Numbered from the stretch's first letter, positions 18,524 to 28,720 are shown. The stretch: 64,000 nucleotides of DNA from CAVTND01 sp963735955 (GCA_963735955.1 CAVTND010000017.1:1-64000); one strand, 5' to 3'. The notes: a model not told the origin generated them from the letters alone. Program-made: numbers and translations.

Positions 18524-20509
18524 CTACTTCGCGGCGCTGGGCGCGGCTTCAGTCTTGAGATCGGCCTTGGCCCCAGCCTTGGAGGCCGCCCCGGACTCGT
18601 CTTTGCCCGCCTCGACTTTCAGGTCGGAGCGCAACACGCGCGCGCCGTAGCGCTTGCGCATCGCTTCGGCGTAGGCAAGCTCGTCAGCCATGGACACTTG
18701 CTGCGCGATCGCCCGTGTCTGCGCGTCACGCTGGTCCGCTGTCAGGTTAGAACCGGGCTTCGATGACAGAACGTGGCCAATCAAGTATCCGGCTCCCTCG
18801 ATTTCCTTCCCGACATACTGCGGCAACTTGTCGGCCGGTGCGCGCATTACCTCATTCAGCATCGGGGCCGGCACTCCCTGCGGCGCGCGGCGCGAAACAT
18901 TCAGTACCGGCGAAAATCCGGCGTCACTGGGCTGCTTGCGCAACTCTTCGAGGCGCGCGAGACCTGCCTCTCGCGCGAGCCGTGCAGCTTCCTGCCGCTC
19001 AAGACGCTGGCGCACGGCGGCTTTCACTTCGTCCAGCGGCCGCACCGCGGCCGGACGGTGATCGACAATGCGGGCGGACACGAACACGCCGGGCGAAACC
19101 TCAATCGCCTGAGTATTGCGCTTGTTCTTGATCGAGTCATCGGAAAACAGTGCCTCGACCAAACGCGGCCCGAAGATCGGCGGCTGGCCCTGCGCCGCAG
19201 GCAGACCATCGCGCGTGACCTGGTCCTGGGTCTGAATCTTGAGCTTGAGCTTCTCGGCTGCCGGCTGAAGCGAATCTGATTGCTCATAAACCAGGTTGGT
19301 GAACAGTTCCGAGGATTCCGCGAGCCTCTTGCGCGCCTGCTGGCTGCGCACTTCCTTTTCAATGTCGCCGCGCACTTCCTCGTACGGACGGACCTGCGCC
19401 GGCCGGATCTCGGTCAGGCGAATCACGTGAAAGCCGAAATCGGTTTCGACCACTTCACTGGTCTCGCCGGGCTTGAGTGCCATGGTGGCGTCTTCGAAGG
19501 GCTTGACCATCATGCCCTTGCCAAAGAAACCGAGATCGCCACCTTGAGCGGCCGAGCCCGGATCCTTCGACTGCTCCTTGGCGAATCTTCTGCGAAGTCC
19601 CCGGATTGGCCTTGACCCGAGCCAGCATCTCTTCTGCTTTCTTGCGCGCAGCCGCCTTGTCGCCGCCCTCGGGCGTGATCAGGATGTGGCTTGCCCGCCG
19701 CTGCTCCTCGGTGCCGTAGCGCCCCTTGTTCTGGTCGTAATAGGCCCGCAAATCCGCCTCGACGACGACCGTGGAATCCGACAGACCGAATCGGCATCAA
19801 GCACCAGATACTCGACCTTGAGGTTCTCTGGCGTCTCGAACATGCTTGCGGTTGCTTCTCGTAGAACTCCGCGACCTGCGCCTCGTCAACCTTGACCTTG
19901 CCCAGATACGCCTCGATCGGGAACGTCAGCAATCCGAGATCGCGGCTGTCGAGCACGATGCGCTCGAGCCGGTCTGCAACCTGCCTGGGCACGAATCACG
20001 GTGTCCGGTGACCGCCTGCACGAGCATCTGCTTGCGCAGGTCCTGCCGCACCCGCTCTTCGAAACGCGACGCTCGCTCTGACCCTGGGAGGCAAGGTAGG
20101 CCTTGTAGCGCTCGATGCTGAATCGGCCATCGTCCTGGAACGCGGGAATCCGCGCGATGAAGTCGCGCAGCTGATCGTCGCTGATACGGAGATTCGCGCG
20201 GCTGGCTTCCGCGTGAGCGTGCGATCGAGGATGAGGCTGTCCAGGATCGCTGACGCGCGCTTCGGGCTTTCGAGCACTCTGGGATCGAAGTTGGCACCAA
20301 AGCTCTGGCGCAGTGCGCTCGGCGCGGTCGCGTTGTGCGACGTCAAATTCCTGCTGCGAGATCGAGGCGTCGCCGACCTTGGCCAGCTCTCCTTCGGTCC
20401 CCACGAAGCGGTTGTATCCCTGGATGCCGAAGAAAACGAAGGACGGAAAAATCAGCACCAGCATGAACAGCATCATCCAGCGGCGGTGGGAGCGGATCGA
20501 ATCGAACAT
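18524..20509 (-). CDS. ppiD: Membrane-anchored peptidyl-prolyl isomerase PpiD, frameshifted
   Basis: The N terminus, MFDSIRSHRRWMMLFMLVLI, is the PpiD membrane anchor, followed by a SurA_N-like domain (AKVGDASISQQEFDVAQRDR). The parvulin domain spans the EEQRRASHILI region through VVETDFGFHVIRLTE, and a long C-terminal region completes about 660 residues, normal for betaproteobacterial PpiD. It is a periplasmic chaperone/foldase at the Sec translocon. At least five one-base shifts lie between about 19500 and 20350; the last 330 residues (18524-19513) are unbroken. Its place after hupB and tRNA-Val/Asp is the standard betaproteobacterial order. Start ATG 20509. Confidence 0.85.
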
Positions 20510-20548
20510 GGTGTTTCCCGCGAAGCGGTGCGTCTGGACAGACTCAAC

Positions 20549-20576
20549 AAAAAAGGCGAACTTGCGTTCGCCTTTT
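20549..20576 (-). terminator. Rho-independent terminator after tRNA-Asp
   Basis: Read on the minus strand, a GGCGAAC/GTTCGCC stem with a four-base loop is followed by a run of T. A-rich and T-rich flanks on both sides could make it bidirectional. It lies between the tRNA-Asp 3' end and ppiD, so it should end the hupB-tRNA transcript. Confidence 0.8.
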
Positions 20577-20585
20577 TCTTCGGAT

Positions 20586-20662
20586 TGGCGGAGTGGACGG
20601 GACTCGAACCCGCGACCCCCGGCGTGACAGGCCGGTATTCTAACCGACTGAACTACCACTCC
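20586..20662 (-). tRNA. tRNA-Asp (GTC)
   Basis: The 77-base cloverleaf has acceptor pairs GGAGTGG/CCACTCC, anticodon loop CTGTCAC with anticodon GTC, and a GGTTCGAGTCC T-arm. The CCA end is encoded (TGGC on the plus strand at 20586-20589). It is very close to the E. coli tRNA-Asp in the D-arm and anticodon arm. Confidence 0.96.
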
Positions 20663-20724
20663 TCGTCGGATCTAAAGCGTGCGCTGCATTGCGCGAACAT
20701 CTCTCGCGCATGACACTCAACTTG

Positions 20725-20800
20725 CTGGTGGGTGCTGAGAGGCTCGAACTCCCGACCTACGCCTTGTAAGGGCGCCGCTCTACCAACTGAGCTAAGCACC
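20725..20800 (-). tRNA. tRNA-Val (TAC)
   Basis: The 76-base cloverleaf has acceptor pairs GGGTGCT/AGCACCC, D-arm AGCTCAGTTGGTAGAGC, anticodon loop CTTACAA with anticodon TAC, T-arm GAGTTCGAGCCTC and an encoded CCA. It lies 62 bases upstream of tRNA-Asp in the same orientation and is probably co-transcribed with it and hupB. Confidence 0.96.
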
Positions 20801-20857
20801 CCGGCGTGCGCGTCAAACCACTCGCGCATCAACAGCAGTTGGCTTATCGAAGGCGCG

Positions 20858-21130
20858 CTAGTTTAGCGAATCTTTGAGGGCCTTGCCAGGACGGAACTTC
20901 GGAACCTTGGCTGCCTTGATCTTGATCGAAGCGCCGGTGCGCGGGTTGCGGCCGGCGCGCGCTGCGCGCTTGCCGACAGTGAACGTGCCGAATCCAACCA
21001 AGGTCACGGAATTGCCTTTCCTCAGGCTTGAGCGGATTCCCGCGACGATCGCCTCAAGCGCCCGACCTGCGGCGGCCTTGGAGATGTCGGCCTGCTTGGC
21101 GATGTGGTCGATCAATTCGGTCTTGTTCAC
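20858..21130 (-). CDS. hupB: DNA-binding protein HU-beta
   Basis: This 90-residue HU/IHF-fold protein starts NKTELIDHIAKQADISKAAAGRAL. It has the VTLVGFGTFTVGKRAARAGRNPRTG beta-arm with the intercalating Pro in RNPRTG, and ends KVPKFRPGKALKDSLN. HU dimers bend and compact DNA without sequence specificity. The start is GTG, with GGGGGT upstream. A sigma70-like promoter lies about 120 bases upstream, and tRNA-Val follows within 60 bases. Intact and of normal length. Confidence 0.95.
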   Translation of the reverse strand: MNKTELIDHIAKQADISKAAAGRALEAIVAGIRSSLRKGNSVTLVGFGTFTVGKRAARAGRNPRTGASIKIKAAKVPKFRPGKALKDSLN

Positions 21131-21248
21131 GTATACCCCCTGTATATCAGCATGTACGTGGAGTTTGCGGCTCGGAGTCCAGCCTTCGGCTGCGTCGTCT
21201 CTTGAACTGCGACTTTACTCGGGTGCCGCCCCTCGAAAATGGACGGCT

Positions 21249-21277
21249 ATTCAACCGCGGCGCTATGGCAGTGTCAA
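21249..21277 (-). promoter_or_regulatory. Sigma70-like promoter for hupB and the tRNAs
   Basis: On the minus strand a perfect TTGACA (21272-21277) is followed, after exactly 17 bases, by TTGAAT (21249-21254), which matches four of six -10 positions. It points to hupB and would leave a leader of about 110 bases. The 224 bases between lon and hupB hold no other feature I can support. Confidence 0.6.
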
Positions 21278-21354
21278 GCGAAAGAGACGATGTTGCTGAC
21301 GCACGTCTCGGTTGCGACCGCACGCGCCGACGCGCGGTCGCAGACCTCAGCCCT

Positions 21355-23766
21355 TCAATGCTTGACTAATTCGCTTGCTGCGGGCGCGGCCGGCTTGGGC
21401 GGTGCAGCGGCCGCTTCTTCGTCGGTCAACGGTACCGGCTGACGCTCGAGCGAGATTTCCAGCACCTTGTCGATCCACTTGACAGGAAGGATCTCAAGGC
21501 GATTCTTGATGTTGTCAGGTATCTCGGCGAGATCCTTAACATTTTCCTCGGGAATCAGGACCGTCTTGATACCGCCGCGGTGCGCCGCCAGCAGCTTTTC
21601 CTTCAGTCCACCGATTGGCAGCACTTCGCCGCGCAGCGTGATTTCGCCTGTCATGGCCACATCCGCCCGAACCGGGATTCCCGACAGCGCCGACATGATC
21701 GAAGTCGTGATCGCAATTCCGGCCGACGGCCCATCCTTCGGCGTCGCGCCTTCCGGGAAGTGCACATGCAAGTCGGTCTTCTCGAAGACTTCGTCCTTGA
21801 GACCGAGCCGCCGCGCGCGCGCGCGCACCACCGAACGCGCTGCTTCGACCGATTCCTTCATGACATCGCCGATCGAGCCGGTGCGTTGCACATTGCCCTT
21901 GCCGGGCATGGTCGCCACTTCGATCGTCAGCAGATCGCCGCCAACTTCGGTCCAAGCCAGTCCGGTCACCTGCCCTACCTGGTTCTTCTTCTCGGCCACG
22001 CCAAAGGTGTAACGCTGCACGCCGAGGAACTTGTCCAGGTTCTTGGCCGTGACCAGGACCTTCTTGTCCGTCTGTTTCTTCAACAGCAACTGCTTGACCA
22101 CCTTGCGGCAGATCTTGCTGATTTCACGTTCGAGCGAGCGCACGCCCGCTTCGCGCGTGTAGAAGCGGATGATGTCGCGCACCGCACTCTCGGCCACTGA
22201 AATCTCGCCCTGCTTCAGGCCGTTGGTCTTCATCTGCTTGGGCAACAAATGACGCTGCGCAATGTGGACCTTTTCCTCTTCCGTATACCCCGACAGCCGG
22301 ATCACCTCCATGCGATCGAGCAGCGCCGGCGGAATGTTCATGGTGTTGCTGGTTGCCACGAACATCACATCCGACAGGTCGAAGTCGACCTCGACGTAGT
22401 GGTCCTGGAACGTGTGGTTCTGCTCCGGATCCAGCACCTCAAGCAGAGCCGAGGCCGGGTCGCCACGAAAATCCATGCCCATCTTGTCGACTTCGTCGAG
22501 CAGGAACAGCGGATTGCGGACCCCGACTTTCGCCAGGTTCTGCAGGATCTTGCCCGGCATTGAACCGATATAGGTGCGGCGGTGGCCGCGGATCTCCGCC
22601 TCGTCACGGACACCGCCGAGCGCCATGCGAATGAACTTGCGGTTTGTCGCATGCGCGATCGACTGCCCGAGCGAGGTCTTGCCCACACCCGGCGGGCCAA
22701 CCAGGCACAGGATCGGCGCCTTGAGCTTGTCAACGCGCTGCTGCACCGCGAGGTATTCGAGGATGCGCTCCTTGACCTTGTCGAGACCGTAATGATCGTC
22801 GTTGAGAACCTTCTCGGCGTTCGCAAGCTCATTGTTGATCTTGCTCTTCTTCTTCCACGGCAGCCCGATCAGGGTATCGAGGTAGTTGCGCACAACCGTT
22901 GCTTCAGCCGACATCGGCGACATCAGCTTGAGTTTCTTCAACTCGCCATAGGCCTTGTCGCGCGCCACTTTGGGCATGCGCGCCGCCTTGATCTTCTTCT
23001 CAACCTCTTCGAGATCGGCACCTTCTTCGCCTTCGCCCAGTTCCTTCTGGATCGCCTTGACCTGTTCGTTCAGGTAGTACTCGCGCTGGCTCTTTTCCAT
23101 CTGCCGCTTGACGCGGCCACGAATGCGCTTTTCCGCCTGCAGAATGTCGATCTCGGTCTCGAGCTGGGCGAGCAGATGCTCAAGCCGCTCGTTGAGCCCC
23201 ATCATTTCGAGGATCTTCTGCTTCTGGTCGAGTTTCAGCGGCAGATGAGCCGCGATCGTGTCGGCCAGGCGACCGGCCTCGTCGATGCCGGCGATCGACG
23301 TCAGGATCTCGGCCGGAATCTTCTTGTTGAGCTTCACGTACTGGTCGAACTGGCTGACGATGGCCCGCCGCAGCGCCTCGACTTCCGAGGTCGACAGCGC
23401 ATCCGGCACCATGGGAAGGACGTCGGCGGTGAAGTGCGTGGTGCCTTCGCTCACACTTTCGATGCGCGCGCGCTGTGCGCCCTCGACCAGCACCTTGACG
23501 GTGCCGTCGGGCAGCTTGAGCATCTGCAGGATGTTTGCCACGCAGCCGATGTCATAGACATCCTCGGCGGTAGGTTCGTCCTTCGCGGCATTTTTCTGGG
23601 CCACCAGCATGATGCTCTTGCCGGCTTCCATCGCGGCCTCGAGCGCCTTGATCGACTTCGGACGCCCGACGAACAGCGGGATCACCATGTGCGGGAACAC
23701 CACGACGTCGCGCAACGGCAACAGAGGCAGTGTGGTCTTTTCAGGCGGCAGGATCTGGGTCGACAT
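21355..23766 (-). CDS. lon: ATP-dependent protease La (Lon)
   Basis: This 803-residue protein, normal for LonA, has an N-terminal substrate-binding domain (LPLLPLRDVVVFPHMVIPLFVGR) and an AAA module with Walker A GPPGVGKTSLG and Walker B PLFLLDEVDKM. The proteolytic domain carries the catalytic Ser in PKDGPSAGIA and the Lys in IGGLKEKLLAAHRGG. It degrades misfolded and regulatory proteins in the cytoplasm. The C terminus is an Ala/Pro-rich tail (EEAAAAPPKPAAPAAS). It follows clpX by 139 bases on the same strand and may have its own promoter in that gap. Confidence 0.97.
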   Translation of the reverse strand: MSTQILPPEKTTLPLLPLRDVVVFPHMVIPLFVGRPKSIKALEAAMEAGKSIMLVAQKNAAKDEPTAEDVYDIGCVANILQMLKLPDGTVKVLVEGAQRARIESVSEGTTHFTADVLPMVPDALSTSEVEALRRAIVSQFDQYVKLNKKIPAEILTSIAGIDEAGRLADTIAAHLPLKLDQKQKILEMMGLNERLEHLLAQLETEIDILQAEKRIRGRVKRQMEKSQREYYLNEQVKAIQKELGEGEEGADLEEVEKKIKAARMPKVARDKAYGELKKLKLMSPMSAEATVVRNYLDTLIGLPWKKKSKINNELANAEKVLNDDHYGLDKVKERILEYLAVQQRVDKLKAPILCLVGPPGVGKTSLGQSIAHATNRKFIRMALGGVRDEAEIRGHRRTYIGSMPGKILQNLAKVGVRNPLFLLDEVDKMGMDFRGDPASALLEVLDPEQNHTFQDHYVEVDFDLSDVMFVATSNTMNIPPALLDRMEVIRLSGYTEEEKVHIAQRHLLPKQMKTNGLKQGEISVAESAVRDIIRFYTREAGVRSLEREISKICRKVVKQLLLKKQTDKKVLVTAKNLDKFLGVQRYTFGVAEKKNQVGQVTGLAWTEVGGDLLTIEVATMPGKGNVQRTGSIGDVMKESVEAARSVVRARARRLGLKDEVFEKTDLHVHFPEGATPKDGPSAGIAITTSIMSALSGIPVRADVAMTGEITLRGEVLPIGGLKEKLLAAHRGGIKTVLIPEENVKDLAEIPDNIKNRLEILPVKWIDKVLEISLERQPVPLTDEEAAAAPPKPAAPAASELVKH

Positions 23767-23905
23767 TCAGGCGTCCCTTCGAGAACGGATTCTCAGCCCA
23801 TATGCGCCCGACGGCGCGGTTTGCAAGCCGCGCGGGGGCAGAGGTAGTTTCAATCTAGCACGCTCGCAGAGGCGCGCCAGGCGACCGCGGGCAGGTGCGG
23901 CCCGA

Positions 23906-25171
<1,266 letters not shown>

Positions 25172-25201
25172 GCAGAAGGTCTCGCCGTCAGATCGAGCAG
25201 G

Positions 25202-25834
25202 TCAGGGCTGCTCGCCGCGCTTGACAAAGATCTTGTCGATGAGGCCGTAGCTTACTGCATCGTCTGCCGACAGAAAGTTGTCGCGATCGGTGTCGCGGCC
25301 GATCTTTTCGACCGTTTGACCGGTTCGCTCGGCCAGGATCTTGTTCAACTGCTCCCGCAAATAAAGTATCTCCCGGGCGTGAATCTCGATGTCCGCAGCC
25401 TGTCCCTGCACCCCGCCCAAAGGCTGGTGGATCATGATCCTCGAGTTCGGCAGCGAATAGCGCTTGCCCTTGGCGCCCGCCGCCAGGAGAAATGCTCCCA
25501 TGCTGGCGGCCAGGCCGACGCAGATCGTCGACACGTCGGGCTTGACGAACTGCATGGTGTCGTAGATGGCCATTCCCGCACTGACTGCCCCACCGGGGCT
25601 GTTTATATATAGGGAAATGTCCTTGTCCGGGTTCTCGGACTCCAGAAAGAGCAGCTGTGCGACGACCAGGTTTGCAGTCTGCTCGGTGATCGGGCCGACG
25701 ATGAATACGACTCGGTCCCGCAGCAGGCGCGAATAGATGTCATAAGCCCGCTCGCCGCGACCGCTCTGCTCGATCACGATCGGCACCATGCCGAGCGACT
25801 GTACTTCGGATGCCCGGTTCATCACATTGCTCAT
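25202..25834 (-). CDS. clpP: ATP-dependent Clp protease proteolytic subunit
   Basis: This 210-residue serine protease has the nucleophile in CVGLAASMGAFLLAAG, the catalytic His in MIHQPLGGVQGQ and the Asp in DTDRDNFLSADDAVSYGLID. The N-terminal MVPIVIEQSGRGERAYDIYSRLL is typical of mature ClpP after a short propeptide. It forms the tetradecameric chamber served by ClpX, encoded next. The gap to tig upstream is filled almost entirely by a MITE-like inverted-repeat element, which would be transcribed in the tig-clpP message. Confidence 0.97.
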   Translation of the reverse strand: MSNVMNRASEVQSLGMVPIVIEQSGRGERAYDIYSRLLRDRVVFIVGPITEQTANLVVAQLLFLESENPDKDISLYINSPGGAVSAGMAIYDTMQFVKPDVSTICVGLAASMGAFLLAAGAKGKRYSLPNSRIMIHQPLGGVQGQAADIEIHAREILYLREQLNKILAERTGQTVEKIGRDTDRDNFLSADDAVSYGLIDKIFVKRGEQP

Positions 25835-25854
25835 GCAGTCTCCGCGCCGGCCAA

Positions 25855-26134
25855 GGGCCTGTTCACACTAATTATGTGAGATGCGTTGTGCCGCAATGCG
25901 GAGGGCTGCGCGAAGGGCGGCGCCGCCAATGGTGGTTCCATTGGCAAGCTGTCCCGACAAAGCAGACGCCGCATTGCGGCCCAACCCAAAGGGAAAGACG
26001 GATGGCGGGCGCATTGCTGCCGCATTTGCCAACTGAGCGCTCGCTGATTGGCATCAGCCAACGGCGCTCGCGCCGCCTGCGACTTCCTCCCGCCATCCAT
26101 CTTTCGCACTCCCATAATTAGCGTGAACAGGCCC
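25855..26134. mobile_element. MITE-like element with 22-bp terminal inverted repeats
   Basis: Ends 25855-25876 and 26113-26134 are inverted repeats with a single mismatch, each starting GGGCCTGTTCAC. Inside are two further folded arms: 25890-25901 pairs perfectly with 25969-25980 and encloses an eight-base hairpin (25925-25932/25938-25945), and 26001-26009 pairs with 26089-26097 and encloses nested GAGCGC/GCGCTC and TTGGC/GCCAA stems. No transposase or credible ORF is present, and no clear target duplication flanks it. The right end overlaps the tig stop codon by one base. It is a non-autonomous element by structure; the source transposon is unknown. Confidence 0.75.
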
Positions 26135-27438
26135 TAGCGGCCGGCATGTCCCATCAAATCATCGAATGCCACCGCCTCGTCGCTGACGCGCGCGTGCTCG
26201 AGGACCCAGTTGACTATATTCTCCTCGACTACCGAGGCTTCCAATTCGGCAAGCCGCTTGCGGTCCGACAGGTACCAGTTGACCACGTCCTGCGGCTTTT
26301 CATAACTCTGTGCCATTTCCTCGACCAGCTTGCGCACCTGGTCGGGCCGTGCCTGCAAGCCGTAGGCACGCATCACTTCGCCGGCCAGCAAGCCCAGTCG
26401 CACCTGGCGCTCGGCGCGCGCGGTGAACAGATCTGTCGGCAGCGGCGCGTCTTGCGTCACACCACGCGCGGCAAGGTCGCGCTTCGTCGCCTCGATCAGG
26501 CGCCCTGTTTCATTCTCGACCAGCGAACGTGGCACGTCGAATTTTGCTGCCTCCAGCAGCGCCGTCATGGCCGCGTCCCTAGCGCGCCCTTTCAGGCGCA
26601 TACCCACTTCCCGACCGAGATTGGCCGCGACCTCGGCACGCATCTTGGCCAGATCGCCATCGGCGATTCCGAGCGACTGGGCAAACGCCGCGTCCACCGG
26701 CGGCAACACCGGCTGCTTAAGTTTCTTCAGCGTTACTTCAAATTCGACGGACTTGCCCGCCAGGTCCTGCGCGGTGTAGTCCGCCGGAAAGGTCAGTGGA
26801 AACGTCTTGCTATCCCCCGGCTTCATCCCCGGCACGGCGGTTTCAAACTCGGGCAGCATGCGACCCTGTCCGAGCGTCAACTCAAAGTCCGTGGCGGACC
26901 CGCCTTCGAACGCCACACCCGCGAGCGTGCCTTTGAAATCAATCGTCGCGATGTCGCCGATCGCCGCCGAGCGCGTGACATCTTCGAAGCGGGCGCGCTG
27001 CTTACGCATCATCTCGATCGTGCTATCGATCTCTGCATCGCCGACCGTGCACACTGCTCGCTTGATCTCGGCACCCGAGACGTCCACCGTGCCGATTTCC
27101 GGATAGATTTCGAACGTGGCCGAAAACGCCAGGTCGTTCGAGCCTTCCACCGTGCGCGGTTCCAGCTTGGGCGAACCGGCCACACGCAACTTGCTGTCAT
27201 TGACGGCAGAATTGAACGCCTCGCCAATCTTGTCTTGCAGTACGTCGGCCTTGACTTGCTCGCCGTAGGTCGCCACCACCATCTTCATTGGCACCTTGCC
27301 CGGGCGAAAACCCGGCATCTTCATATCGCGCGCGAGCTTGGCCAGCCGGCTCTGGATTTCCTTTTCGACCGCCACTGCGGGTACCGCGATGTCGATCCGG
27401 CGCTCGAGCGCTCCCAATGAATGCACTGTCTGTTGCAT
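26134..27438 (-). CDS. tig: Trigger factor
   Basis: This 434-residue ribosome-associated chaperone and prolyl isomerase has the ribosome-docking signature GFRPGKVPMKMV in the N-terminal domain. An FKBP-type PPIase domain follows (IGDIATIDFKGTLAGVAFEGG...), then a helical C-terminal domain. ATG 27438 starts MQQTVHSLGALERRI; a TTG six bases upstream is less likely. It heads the tig-clpP-clpX-lon run and lies 59 bases after tRNA-Leu. Its TAG stop shares one base with the MITE-like element, so the insertion may have just spared the coding region. Confidence 0.96.
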   Translation of the reverse strand: MQQTVHSLGALERRIDIAVPAVAVEKEIQSRLAKLARDMKMPGFRPGKVPMKMVVATYGEQVKADVLQDKIGEAFNSAVNDSKLRVAGSPKLEPRTVEGSNDLAFSATFEIYPEIGTVDVSGAEIKRAVCTVGDAEIDSTIEMMRKQRARFEDVTRSAAIGDIATIDFKGTLAGVAFEGGSATDFELTLGQGRMLPEFETAVPGMKPGDSKTFPLTFPADYTAQDLAGKSVEFEVTLKKLKQPVLPPVDAAFAQSLGIADGDLAKMRAEVAANLGREVGMRLKGRARDAAMTALLEAAKFDVPRSLVENETGRLIEATKRDLAARGVTQDAPLPTDLFTARAERQVRLGLLAGEVMRAYGLQARPDQVRKLVEEMAQSYEKPQDVVNWYLSDRKRLAELEASVVEENIVNWVLEHARVSDEAVAFDDLMGHAGR

Positions 27439-27497
27439 CGTCAACTGCTTCTACCTTGTTGTGAGCGCCGCCAGTGGGCGGCAAATCCAGACCTGGC

Positions 27498-27584
27498 TGG
27501 TGCGAAGGGGGGGACTCGAACCCCCACGCCGGTGAAGGCGTCAGGACCTAAACCTGGTGCGTCTACCAATTTCGCCACCTTCGC
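27498..27584 (-). tRNA. tRNA-Leu (TAG)
   Basis: The 87-base class II tRNA has acceptor pairs GCGAAGG/CCTTCGC, anticodon loop TTTAGGT with anticodon TAG, a variable arm (GCCTTCACCGGC region) and an encoded CCA. It lies upstream of tig in the same orientation, the usual betaproteobacterial arrangement. Confidence 0.95.
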
Positions 27585-27684
27585 GCCGTGACCTCAGGCC
27601 CAGTCTGGCGCGGAACGCGCGACGGATTCTAGCGGAACATGCGCACCGTCCTGCTTGGTCCACACCATGTGATAGCGTCACCGA

Positions 27685-28494
27685 ATGGGCGTCGGACACT
27701 ACGAGAACTTTCCCGTCGCGTCGGTGCTCCTGCCCGCGTCGCTGAGACCAGCCGTGCGCGCAATCTATCGCTTTGCACGCACCGCGGATGACCTTGCCGA
27801 TGAAGGCGACGCGACGCCTGCCGTGCGCCTGGAGCAGCTCGCCGTGCTGGAGCGCCAGCTCGACGACATCGAACGAGGCGACGCGGGCGACTGGCCGGAC
27901 CTGGCAGATGCCGTTGCTCGCCACTTCCTACCGGTCGGGCTGCTGCGCGATCTGCTTTCGGCCTTTGCACAGGATGTGAGCACGACGCGTTACGAGACCT
28001 TTGACGCGCTGCGCGACTACTGCCGGCGTTCCGCCAATCCGATTGGTCGCCTGCTGCTGGTGCTATATCGGAAATCGAGCGCGCAAACGATCGCCTGGTC
28101 GGACTCGATCTGCACCGGCTTGCAATTGGCCAACTTCTGGCAGGACGTGGCAATCGATTGGGGCAAGGGGCGGGTCTACCTGCCGCAGGAGGACTTGCGA
28201 CGGTTTTCCATCGTCGAAGATCAAATCGCCACCGGCGGAATCGACGCTCAATGGTCGGCGCTGATGGCTTTTGAAGCGGAGCGCACGCGACAGATGCTGC
28301 TCGCCGGCCGGCCCTTGGCGACGGCACTCGGCGGGCGCGCCGGACTCGAGTTGCGACTGGTGATCCAGGGAGGCTTGCGCATCCTCGAGAGGATTGACCG
28401 CGTCCGCGGCGACGTCTACCGCCAGCGGCCGACGCTGGCGTCCAGGGACTGGCTCCTGATGGGCTGGCGTGCGCTATTGGCCAAGGCGGCATGA
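27685..28494 (+). CDS. hpnC: Squalene synthase HpnC
   Basis: This 269-residue head-to-head prenyl synthase-fold protein has a first Asp-rich motif TADDLADEGD and a second region NFWQDVAIDWGKGRVYLP. HpnC converts presqualene diphosphate to hydroxysqualene in the HpnD-HpnC-HpnE route to squalene. It opens a plus-strand hpnC-hpnD-hpnE cluster divergent from tRNA-Leu. Its TGA stop overlaps the ATG of the first 113-bp repeat unit (ATGA). Intact. Confidence 0.92.
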   Translation: MGVGHYENFPVASVLLPASLRPAVRAIYRFARTADDLADEGDATPAVRLEQLAVLERQLDDIERGDAGDWPDLADAVARHFLPVGLLRDLLSAFAQDVSTTRYETFDALRDYCRRSANPIGRLLLVLYRKSSAQTIAWSDSICTGLQLANFWQDVAIDWGKGRVYLPQEDLRRFSIVEDQIATGGIDAQWSALMAFEAERTRQMLLAGRPLATALGGRAGLELRLVIQGGLRILERIDRVRGDVYRQRPTLASRDWLLMGWRALLAKAA

Positions 28495-28604
28495 GCCCTG
28501 ACAAGTATTGCCAGCCTGAGCGAAGCGGGCTCGCTGCGCGGTCTTATCCTTGCTGTGCGGCGCACATGCGCCGCGGCTTTTTGCTGGCGTGTGGTGTCGC
28601 CTGA
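28491..28604 (+). CDS. Possible small ORF in repeat unit 1
   Basis: This 37-codon ORF begins MSPDKYCQPERSG. Its ATG overlaps the hpnC stop, and its TGA shares one base with the next unit's ATG (TGATG). The first eight residues mimic the HpnD N terminus, then diverge to a Cys-rich, basic tail (CCAAHMRRGFLLACGVA). It could be a leader peptide for coupling or simply a by-product of duplication. No family is recognised. Confidence 0.3.
   Translation: MSPDKYCQPERSGLAARSYPCCAAHMRRGFLLACGVA
28557..28582 (+). terminator. Terminator-like hairpin in repeat unit 1
   Basis: GCGGCGC/GCGCCGC, a seven-pair stem with loop ACAT, is followed by GGC and five T. It is oriented to act on hpnC transcripts and lies before hpnD, so it may attenuate the downstream genes. 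The T run is short. Confidence 0.5.
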
Positions 28605-28720
28605 TGACTCCCGATGAGTATTGCCAGCCTGAGCGAAGCGGGCTCGCTGCGCGGTCTTATCCATGCTGTGCGGCGTGCATGCGCCGCGGCTTTTTGCTGG
28701 CGTGCGGTGTCGCCCGATGA
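28604..28720 (+). CDS. Possible small ORF in repeat unit 2
   Basis: This 38-codon ORF begins MTPDEYCQPERSG and is a near copy of the ORF in unit 1 (Ser/Thr, Lys/Glu and His/Cys changes, plus silent ones). Its TGA overlaps the hpnD ATG (ATGA), so hpnC, both small ORFs and hpnD form an unbroken chain of stop/start overlaps even though the 113-base period is not a multiple of three. Expression is unproven. Confidence 0.3.
   Translation: MTPDEYCQPERSGLAARSYPCCAACMRRGFLLACGVAR
28670..28695 (+). terminator. Terminator-like hairpin in repeat unit 2
   Basis: This is the second copy of the unit 1 hairpin. One stem pair is changed to a G-U wobble; the same GGC and five T follow. It ends 21 bases before the hpnD ATG. 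Confidence 0.45.

Noticed and set aside
22582..23847. Plus-strand open frame of 421 codons over lon
   Set aside because: Antisense to the conserved lon gene; no recognisable motif or start context.
23767..23905. Heat-shock sigma32 promoter before lon
   Set aside because: A TTGAAA followed by a C-rich stretch is present, but the spacing is too short to call it.
28663..28716. Upstream ATG for hpnD giving 18 extra residues
   Set aside because: It lies inside the second 113-bp repeat; HpnD proteins begin at the MTPDEY position.
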